Source: Tetragonia tetragonoides (lineage: Eukaryota > Streptophyta > Magnoliopsida > Caryophyllales > Aizoaceae). From it: a stretch of DNA of 64,000 nt. Where the stretch lies: positions 20,318,501 to 20,382,500 of the forward strand of contig CM076141.1 in NCBI GenBank assembly GCA_038025085.1. Reading direction: 5' to 3'. Below are positions 55,696 to 64,000 of this stretch, piece by piece. The notes below the pieces were generated by a model, which saw nothing but the letters and a program-made list of their open reading frames with translations, made no database searches and was not told the origin of the DNA. The number at the start of each line of letters is the position of its first letter. The first letter of the stretch is position 1. The position numbers and the translations under genes are program-made.

Positions 55696-58600
55696 GATTA
55701 TGATATGGAATGTTAGAGGCCTAAATGGCCCAAATAAACAGAGGGATGTTGCCCTCTATTGTAAAAAAAATAAATGTGGTTTGGTGGCTTTTCTGGAAAC
55801 AAAAATTAGATTAGCCAACTTTGAAAAATGCAAAAATAAATTTATGCAAGGGTGGGAATCTTTTAGTAACCATAGTGACCACAGGTTGGGAAGAATTTGG
55901 GTAAGATGGTTACCTGATGTATTTCATGTAGAATTAATTTTCTCCTCTGTGCAAATGGTCACTTGCAAAGTAAGGCATTTGGAGAGGAAAAAAGATTTTA
56001 TGGTCAGTTTTGTATATGGATTAAATGAGAAAGAAGAAAGAAAACTACTGTGGAAGGATATAAATGACTTTGCTCTTATATGCAACAAACCATGGTTGAT
56101 TGGTGGGGATTTCAACAATGTCTTGCTCCCTGGTAACAGACAAGGAGGTACACCAGTCACTCTTGCTGAAACTCAGGATTTTAAATCCTGTATTGAAGAC
56201 TGCTACCTTACTGAACTAAACTGGTCTGGGTGTCAATACACCTGGAATAACAGACATGAGGAGGGGGGAAGAGTCTACTCAAAAATAGATTGGGCTTTTG
56301 CAAATAGTCTCTGGCTGCTGGAGTATGATCAAAGCACCCTACAGTTCCTACCTGAGGATGTATCTGACCACTCTCCTATCTGCTTAACCCTCCACAAAAC
56401 TTTCACCAAAAAAAAACCCCCCTTTAAATTCTTTAAATTCTTTAACATGTGGAGCCTCCACTCTAATTTCCAAGACTTGGTGCAGCAAGCTTGGAATTGT
56501 AGAACACAAGGCACAAAAATGTTCAGAGTTTACCAAAAACTGAAAAAAGTGAAACATGTCCTGAGAAAATTAAACAGGGAGGAATTTAGTGATATTCTAG
56601 CCCAGGCTGAAATTGCTAGAAAGGAAATGGCCCAAGCACAAACTGAAGCAAACAAGGAGCCCCTAAATGAGACATTGCAGAGAGCAGAATCACAGGTTAG
56701 AAGGAGGTTTAATGAGCTAAATGCTGCTGCAGAGAACTTCTTACAACAAAAGAGCAAGGTCAAATGGGTACAATTGGGAGATGGCAATAACCAGTTCTTC
56801 CATGCAATCATGAAACAGAGGAGACAGCAAAATAGGCTGCATTCCATCAAGACACAGGAGGGTACTTTGTTGGAAGACCAGGAGTCGATCATTGAGGAAT
56901 TAGTGGGATTTTACAGGAACATGCTGGGGATATCTGGTACTAGAGACAACACTGCAGAAGGAAGCTTCTTCTCAGCAGGACACAGATTAGACTTACAGCA
57001 GCAGTTGACCTTAAATGCACCAGTGACTGCTGATGAAGTGAGGGAAGCTATGTTTGCAATTGACTGCAACAAGAGTCCAGGGCCTGATGGTTTTGGCTCA
57101 GGATTTTTCAAAGCAGCGTGGCATATTGTGGGGGAAGAAGTGTCTAGTGCAATAATCGATTTTTTTGATTCCTCTAAAATGCTTAAAGAGGTGAATGCAA
57201 CTAACCTATGTCTTGTGCAGAAAGTAACAAACCCTGAGAAGGGTTCTGATTTCAGGCCTATTGCGTGCTGCAACACCATCTACAAGTGCATATCCAAGAT
57301 CCTCTGCGGGAGATTGGCTAGGGTACTTCCTCACCTCATCTCAGTGAACCAGGGTGCTTTTGTGGCGCAGAGATCAATAGGACACAACATCATGATTTGT
57401 CAAGACCTCATTAAGCACTACAACAGAAAACAGTCTTCACCAAGATGCTTGATGAAGATAGACTTAAGGAAGGCCTATGACACAATCCACTGGAGTTTTA
57501 TCAAGGAGATGCTGCAAGGATATGGATTTCCACTGAAATTCAGTGGATGGTTACTTGAGTGCATACAGACAGCCAGCTTCAGCATAAGTATGAATGGGGA
57601 GGTGAATGGATTCTTCCCTGCAAAACGTGGCATTAGACAGGGTGACCCCATGTCCCCACTCATTTTTGTGCTGGTAATGGAATACTTATCAAGAATCCTG
57701 AAACTTGCTTGCATGGAAAATAGCTTCAGCTGGCACCCTATGTGCAAAGATCTTACATTGAACCACCTGTGCTTCGCTGATGATCTAATGTGTTTCTGCA
57801 AAGCAAACCCTGAATCTGTAAGTATTATGATGAATTGCATTAACTACTTTGCACAAGCTACTGGATTATATGCAAATAAGGAGAAATCCAACATGTACAT
57901 AGCTGGTGTAAATGAGGAGGTTAAGAGAGCATTGTTAGACTTGTCTGGCTTCAAGGAGGGTACACTTCCCATGAAATACCTAGGGGTGCCACTCTCCCCA
58001 TCAAAGTGGAACAAAATGGACTGTGAGTGCCTGGTGGAAAAATGACCAAAAAGCTACAAATATGGGCTTTTAGGAACCTCTCATATGCAGGAAGGGTCCA
58101 ACTTATTAACTCTGTTCTGATCTCTATACATGTGTACTGGTCTAGCATTTTCATAATGCCAACTGGGGTACTCAAGAGTGTAGAGCAAAAGTGTAGGTTT
58201 TTCCTGTGGGGGTCCTTAGATGAAAAACATAAGGCCAACCTGGTGGCATGGGACTTGGTGTGTAGACCGAGGAAAAATGGGGGCTTGAACATCAAGAGCT
58301 GCAAATGGTTCAATATAGCTTTAAATGGAAAGCATATATGGGATCTGGCCACAAAAAAGGATACATTGTGGGTGAAATGGGTAAATGGAGTTTACTTGAA
58401 GGGGATTAACTTCTGGAATTATGCACCTGTGTGGGGATCCAGTTGGTACTGGAAAAAACTCAACAAAATCAAGAATTTATTCCAGGAACAGTACACAGTG
58501 AGAGGGATTTGGAAGAGGGCACCTGATGGTTGTTATTCTGCCGCAAGTGGATACAGTGTACTCACAGGGGATTTACCCAAATCCAGACATGCCAATCTGA

Positions 58601-59088
58601 TTTGGGGAAAGTTAACAATGCCAAGGCATAGCTTCTGCCTCTGGCTTGCACAACAGGGGAGATTACTAACGAAGGACAGGGTACAGAAAATGGGATTCCT
58701 GCAAGGAGGGGCTGTATGCAATCTGTGCAAAGCGGAGTTAGAAGACCATGGCCACTTATTCTTCAGCTGTAATGTGTCAACAGAGGTTATAATGCAAGTA
58801 AAAGCCTGGTTACAGATGCCTTCTAGAGCAAACTCAATACAGGGCCTGCTTAACTGGATAAGTAGGCAGAAATGTTCAATGTTCAGAAAGGAGGTCTATG
58901 CTGCAGGGATCGCAGGAGCTGTGTACTGGTTATGGAGGAGCAGGAACCTCCAGCACTTTGAGGGGAGCAGACCAACAGTCACGCAGATCTTGCAACAGAT
59001 CCAACAGCAAGTCAGAATCAGAACACACGAACCCAGCAGGAAGAGGAAGATCAAGAGCAAAGATAAAAGATGGCTGGAAAATGTTTAA
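55688..59088 (+). pseudogene. LINE A2 ORF2: intact endonuclease and RT, then one frameshift
   Basis: A 785-residue open frame (55688-58045) covers endonuclease (WNVRGLNGP, LIGGDFNNVL, SDHSPICL) and RT (NKSPGPDGFGSGFF, KIDLRKAYDTIHW, GIRQGDPMSPL, CFADDLMCF). It stops at GTGGAAAAATGA. The remaining thumb and zf-RVT part is open at 58027-59088 in the -1 frame, with CLWLAQQGRLLTKDRVQ and CNLCKAELEDHGHLFFSC. LINE C has one more base here and reads through. Confidence 0.88.
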
Positions 59089-59960
59089 TGCTCTCTACAG
59101 AAAAATGAGAGTATCAAGACAGAATGCAGCAGATCAGCAATGAAGCAGTACAGCAGCTCCAAAAGCAAATCAGAGCCAGTACATCAGGTTATAAGCAGAC
59201 AACCCTGCAGCCAGCAAGGCATGAGTACCTGTGCAGGGATTCAGAGAGCAGGGGTAGTAGTAGGTCAGAAGCATCCAGCAGACATGCAAGACTTAGGGCC
59301 TGTGCAGGAATATAGACAGCAGAGGTTCAGCAGGGGGGCAGCAGGAATGCATCAAGCAATTAGCAAAAGGCATCAGGACATGAGCAGGAAAAAGATAGCA
59401 GGTTTCAGAAGGGGAGCTGATCAGTGTGCTGAAAATTGGTAGAAAGGCTCAGAAAAATCAGAAGCAGTTTGTTCTGTAAGGCAGAACCCAGCAGGAAGGC
59501 AGGACCAGACTCCAGAAGAGGTTTTAGCAGGAAAAACAGAAGACATGCAGGGCTCCAGCACCTGTACAGGGATCTAGACAGTAGATTGATGTAGATCAGG
59601 TTGATGGGCACAACAGGTAGATGAAGCAAGAAAGAAGGAGGAATGAATCAGCTTCTGGAAGTTTTTGTTGTAATATTTTTAGATATCTATATTTTTGTAT
59701 TTTGCTGTAAGTCTGAAATAATTTTTGCAAATTGTAATGTTTACAAAGATGGTGAGAAACAATTTTTGCAATTTGTAATGTTTACAGAGAGGGTGAACCA
59801 CTGCCTGTAGTGAGTTGCACCAGATTGAAGGGTTGTAAGGTAGTAGAGGGATGTAGAAAAAAGGAACCCTACCTAGTAGGTGGCCTTGGATCTGCATTGC
59901 CTAAGGACTTTAATCTTGTTACATTACAGAGAGCAATAATACAATTTCTGACTTGCACCA
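59089..59960 (+). other. 3' UTR of LINE A2
   Basis: Purine-rich CAG-type sequence and the 41-bp tandem duplication shared with A1 (about 59715-59796). It ends TCTGACTTGCACC before poly(A). Confidence 0.65.
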
Positions 59961-60120
59961 AAAAAAAAAAAAAACAGTTTTGACATTTTGCAAAATCAAG
60001 AAGAAATGCAGGAAATCCAAAAGGAACAGACAGAAGCAGTAGTGGAGCCAGTGCTGCAACAAGATCAGAATACAGATGAGGTGCCATTGCATGGTAAGTC
60101 TCCTATCTTGACTGGTAGTC

Positions 60121-63100
60121 ATGGATAGGATACTAATCTGGAATGTCAGAGGCCTTAATGGCCCAAATAAACAGAGGGATGTTGCCCTCTTTTGCAAAGA
60201 AAATAATTGTGGTTTGGTGGCTTTTCTACAAACAAAAATCAGATTAGTTACCTTAGAAAAATACAAAAAAAGCTTCATGCCAGGTTGGGACTCTTACAGT
60301 AATCACAATGAGCATAGATTGGGTAGAATATGGTTAAGATGGATACCAAACATTTTCAATGTGGATGTGATATTCTCATCTGTGCAAATGATTATCTGTA
60401 AAGTGGTAAATATTGTGAAAAAAATGGAATTTGTGGTGAGCTTTGTATATGGCCTAAATGAAAAGGAGGAAAGGAAAACACTATGGAAGGACCAAAATAA
60501 TTTTGCAATTAATTGTAATACTTCATGGTTTGTAGGGGGGGATTTTAATAATGTGCTGTTTCCTGAAAATAGAAAAGGTGGAATACCAGTTGCTTATGTA
60601 GAAATACAGGATTTTAAAGAGTGCATAGAAAAATGTTTCCTCACTGAAATGGGGTGGTCAGGGTGTCAGTTTACTTGGAATAATAGGCATGAAAGGGGTG
60701 GGAGAGTGTATTCTAAAATTGATTGGGCATTTGTAAACAGTCTCTGGTTGCAGGAATTTGATCAATCTGATCTTATATTCCACCCAGAGGGAGTTTCTGA
60801 CCATTCCCCAATCTGTCTGTCTCTCCATAGAGAACCTACAAAAAAACATATCCCCTTTAAATATTTCAACATGTGGAGCCTCCACTCTGAATTCCAAGCT
60901 AGGGTGCAGCAAGCTTGGAACTTCAGAACACAAGGCACAAAAATGTTCAGAGTGTACCAGAAACTGAAAAAGGTGAGAACAGTGCTAAAAAAGCTAAACA
61001 GGAATGAATTCAGAGACATCCTTGCACAGGCAGATACTGCTAGGTTAGCCATGACCCAAGCACAGATTGAAGCCAACAAGGAGCCATTAAATGAGACAAT
61101 GCAACAGATTGAAGTACAGGCCAGGAAAAGATACAATGAGGTCAATATGGCAGCTGAAAATTTCTTACAGCAGAAAAGCAAGGCAAATTGGGTTCAGTTG
61201 GGAGATGGAAATAATCAATTCTTCCATGCAGTCATGAAGCAAAGAAGGAACAACAATAGAATTCATTCCATCAGGACACAGCAGGGGACCCTACTGGAAG
61301 ATCAGAACTTGGTTATGGAAGAATTTGTGAGATTCTACAAGGATATGCTGGGGGTCTTAGGTGTCAAAGCAACCACAGCAGAAGGCAGATACTTCCAAGC
61401 AGGCCACAAACTGGACATTCACCAACAGATGAACCTCATAGCCCCTGTGAATGCAGATGAGGTGAAAAAAGCAATGTTTGAAATTGACTGTAATAAAAGC
61501 CCGGGGCCTGATGGCTTTGGATCAGGTTTTTTCAAAGAAGCATGGCAAATTGTAGGGCAAGAAGTGACTGGAGCCATAATTGACTTTTTTGACTCATCTA
61601 GAATGCTCGAGGTGAATGCTACAAACTTATGCCTTGTACAGAAGATACAAAATCCAGAGAAGGCTTCAGATTTCAGACCAATAGCTTGCTGTAATACAAT
61701 ATACAAATGCATCTCGAAGATCTTGTGTGGGAGACTGGCAAAAGTACTACCTGAGCTGGTGTCAGTGAACCAGGGAGCCTTTGTTGCACAGAGGTCTATT
61801 GTCAACAACATCATGATATGTCAGGATCTTATTAAGCACTATAACAGGAAACAATCGTCTCCTAGGTGCTTGATGAAGATAGATATAAGGAAAGCATATG
61901 ACACAATACACTGGGGTTTTGTGAAGGAAATGCTGCAAGGGTATGGATTCCCTGTAAAATTCAGTGGATGGTTACTAGAATGCATCAAAACAGCAAGCTT
62001 CAGTATTAATAAAAATGGAGAAGCACATGGAAACCTTATTGCAAAACGTGGCATCAGGCAAGGTGACCTAATCTCTCCATTAATATTTGTACTCGTAATG
62101 GAATATCTGTCAAGGATCCTGAAGATAGCATGCTTCAGCTGGCACCCCATGTGCAAAGAGCTTGCATTAAGTCACCTATGCTTTGCTGATGATTTAATGT
62201 GTTTCTGTAAAGCAGACCCTGTATCTGTGAGCACCATGATGAATAGCATAAACCACTTCTCAAAAGCAACAGGCTTATATGCAAACAAGGAAAAATCAAA
62301 CGTTTACATAGCAGGGGTGAATGAACAAGGAAAAAAATGAACTGTTACACATCTCAGGCTTCAGGGAGGGTACTTTGCCCATGAGATACCTAGGTGTCCC
62401 ACTATCCCCTTCTAAATGGAGCAAAATAGATTGTGAATGCTTAGTGGATAAAATGACAAAAAAGTTGCAGATCTGGGCCTCTAGGAACCTCTCTTATGCA
62501 GGGAGAGTCCAACTAATAAAATCTGTATTATTCTCCATACATGTATACTTGTCAAGCATCTTCATAATGCCTACTGGGGTACTAAAAAGTGTGGAGCAAA
62601 AATGCAGATTTTTCTTGCGGGGGACAACTGAACAGAAGCATAAGACAAGCTTGGTGGCTTGGGATATTGTATGCAGACCAAGGAAAAATGGTGGACTTAA
62701 TGTAAAGAATTGCAAATGGTTCAACATAGCTCTAAATGGTAAGCACATCTGGGATATAGCCAAAAAAAAAGACACCCTGTGGGTGAGATGGATTAATGGG
62801 GTTTATCTGAAAGGAGTAAATCTCTGGAATTATGCTCCAGTATGGGGCACAAGCTGGTACTGGAATAAACTGAACAAAATCAAAAGTTATTTCCAGGGGC
62901 AATACACAACAAGGGGGGTATGGATGTATGCATCTGATGGCATATATTCTGCTGTAAGTGGATACAGAATGCTACAAGGAAACATGCCAAAATGCAGACA
63001 TGCTGATTTGATATGGGGGAAGATATCCATGCCTAGACAAAGCTTTTGCCTGTGGCTGGCTCAAATGGGTAGATTATTAACAAAGGACAGGTTATAGAGA

Positions 63101-63415
63101 ATGGGTTTCCTGAATGGGGATGCTATATGCTACCTGTGCAAGCAGAAACCAGAGGACCACAACCACCTGTTCTTCAACTGCAAAGTGTCAACAGCAGTCC
63201 TGGAGCAGCTAAGGGGATGGCTGCAAATTTCAGCAAAAGCAAAAACAATTCAGGGGATGCTTAACTGGATAAGTAGACAAAAATGCTCGAGACTCAGGAA
63301 GGAAGTATATGCATCAGGGCTAGCAGCAGCAGTTTATTGGGTATGGAGATGCAGGAATACTCATTTTGCTGGTAAAGGCAGTATACCAGTGCCACAGATC
63401 TTGCAACAGGTCTAG
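60121..63415 (+). pseudogene. LINE C ORF2: endonuclease, RT, zf-RVT, lightly damaged
   Basis: The frame is open 60121-62340 (739 codons) with WNVRGLNGPNKQ, FVGGDFNNVLF, SDHSPICLS, NKSPGPDGFGSGFF, KIDIRKAYDTIHW, GIRQGDLISPLIF and CFADDLMCF. A shift near 62325-62335 (AAGGAAAAAAATGA) moves to 62321-63097, which is open until TAG at 63095 (CAG in A). The last part, 63101-63415, carries CYLCKQKPEDHNHLFFNC of the zf-RVT region. At the site where A is shifted (GTGGATAAAATGAC, about 62446) C is in frame. Confidence 0.85.
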
Positions 63416-64000
63416 CAAGTAGTCAGATGCAGAATCCAACAATGCAGTAACAGCAAGAGAAAGATTTCCAGCAGGGATAAAAGATGGATAGGGGAAATAT
63501 AGGCAGAAGTGAACTGGATCAGAACATGCAGTAGAGCTAGCAGACAGTCTACATCAGACAGAAAGGCAGAATCAGAACTCATCAGGGTTTCAACAGAGAA
63601 TCAAGCAATTCTGCAAGGTATCAGAACAAGTGTAGGAAAATAGGCAGCAGGTTTTAGAAGGGAATTAGAAGCAGTTTGCTGAAGCTAGGATGAGAATCAG
63701 GCAGCAGGTTTCAGCAGGTAATCAGTAGCAGTTGCTGAAGCTAGGCAGGGTGAGGAATGAAACAGAATTCAGAAGGATTGGAAAGCTAGAAGAAGTTGTA
63801 ATATTTTAGCTTATTATGTTCTTGTAATTTGCTGTAAGTCAGAAATGATTTTTGTAAGTTGTTATGTTTACAGAGATGGTGAACCACTGCCTGTAGTGAG
63901 TTGCACCAGATTGAAGGTTTGTAAGGTAGTAAAGGGATGTAGTAAAAAGGAACCCTACCTAGTAGGTGGCCTTGAACCTGCATTGCTTAAGGGCTGTAAT
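63416..64000 (+). other. 3' UTR of LINE C, incomplete at window edge
   Basis: Purine-rich AGCAGG tract, then TTTACAGAGATGGTGAACCA, GTGAGTTGCACCAGATTGAA and CCTACCTAGTAGGTGGCC, matching the ends of A and B. The poly(A) lies beyond 64000. Confidence 0.7.

Larger units (their letters stand above)
54185..59970 (+). mobile_element. LINE A2 inserted in LINE C, 15-bp duplication
   Basis: The duplication AAAACAGTTTTGACA is at 54170-54184 and 59971-59985, the latter merging with the poly(A). The insert begins AAATTGGGATCGC then AAACATTGGCATCGCACATC before the A-type 5' UTR. It is nearly identical to A1 but retains the 21-base and 162-base pieces that A1 lost. Confidence 0.92.
52933..60128 (+). pseudogene. 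LINE C ORF1, one stop, split by LINE A2
   Basis: Segments 52933-54184 and 59986-60128 form one frame once the inserted element and one target copy are ignored (about 464 codons). It contains a single stop at 53665. Domains match A: coiled coil, DUF4283 (YVMGSKPPINILSGFLRR) and knuckle CSHCKQYGHSETKC, then an RG-rich tail. The final TAG at 60126 lies inside ATGGATAG at the ORF2 start. Confidence 0.82.
52851..64000 (+). mobile_element. LINE C, split by LINE A2 and running off the window
   Basis: It begins CATTGGCATCG then TCTCTCTAAAAAATGC directly after the B poly(A). The element is interrupted at 54184 by LINE A2 and resumes at 59986 in the same ORF1 frame. Its 3' UTR continues to the window end. 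By comparison with A and B, about 60 more bases plus poly(A) should follow. Confidence 0.85.

Noticed and set aside
57475..57840. Minus-strand frames across LINE ORF2 (also 47113-47481, 56530-56892)
   Set aside because: They occur at the same offset in each LINE copy as antisense shadows of the conserved RT frame and have no independent signature.

Overview
This window is repeat-rich plant nuclear DNA. It has a spliced gene with long introns and dense nested retrotransposons: LINEs with DUF4283-type ORF1 proteins, Ty3/gypsy elements with a tRNA-Met or Ogre-type primer site, Helitrons, and hAT-like elements. An angiosperm, most likely a eudicot, fits best; the species cannot be fixed from sequence alone. 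One host gene is recognisable. Nearly everything else is transposable-element sequence in various stages of decay.

Region 1 (1-14.8 kb): The host gene encodes a p24-delta (emp24/gp25L/p24, GOLD-domain) cargo receptor. It lies on the minus strand in four coding exons between 14349 and 3510 and predicts an uninterrupted 213-residue protein. Its 7.4-kb first intron holds a 5'-truncated LINE with a 13-bp target-site duplication, which carries a 166-bp hAT-type MITE with an 8-bp duplication. The same intron also holds a 3.6-kb Helitron (10230-13858) that contains a 334-bp tandem duplication. Downstream of the gene are a LINE RNase H remnant, an hAT-like element with ACCCGAA/TTCGGGT-rich ends, and a split direct duplication.

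Region 2 (14.8-25.1 kb): This part holds two isolated Helitron termini and an element with about 165-bp terminal inverted repeats into which an antisense LINE tail has inserted. A complete but mutated 5.1-kb LINE (18806-23900) follows, bounded by a 12-bp duplication. A tRNA-derived SINE is cut by the next element.

Region 3 (25.1-44.4 kb): A plus-strand Ty3/gypsy element of Tekay/Del-like type (25087-35660) has a 2.7-kb LTR, an extra acidic ORF before gag, a doubled polypurine-tract module and a truncated 3' LTR. It is joined directly to a truncated minus-strand Ogre/Tat-type element (35661-43950), which ends in its own LTR. A tandem repeat with a 300-bp period follows.

Region 4 (44.4-64.0 kb): Three related LINEs lie head to tail (A1, B, C), separated only by poly(A) and the short sequence AACATTGGCATCG. 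A fourth copy (A2, nearly identical to A1) is inserted inside ORF1 of C with a clean 15-bp duplication. Each family encodes ORF1 (coiled coil, DUF4283, CCHC knuckle, RG-rich tail) and ORF2 (endonuclease, reverse transcriptase, zinc-binding region). The ORF2 start overlaps the ORF1 stop in the motif ATGGATAG. No copy has both ORFs fully intact, so any recent movement probably relied on proteins supplied by other copies. LINE C runs off the end of the window.
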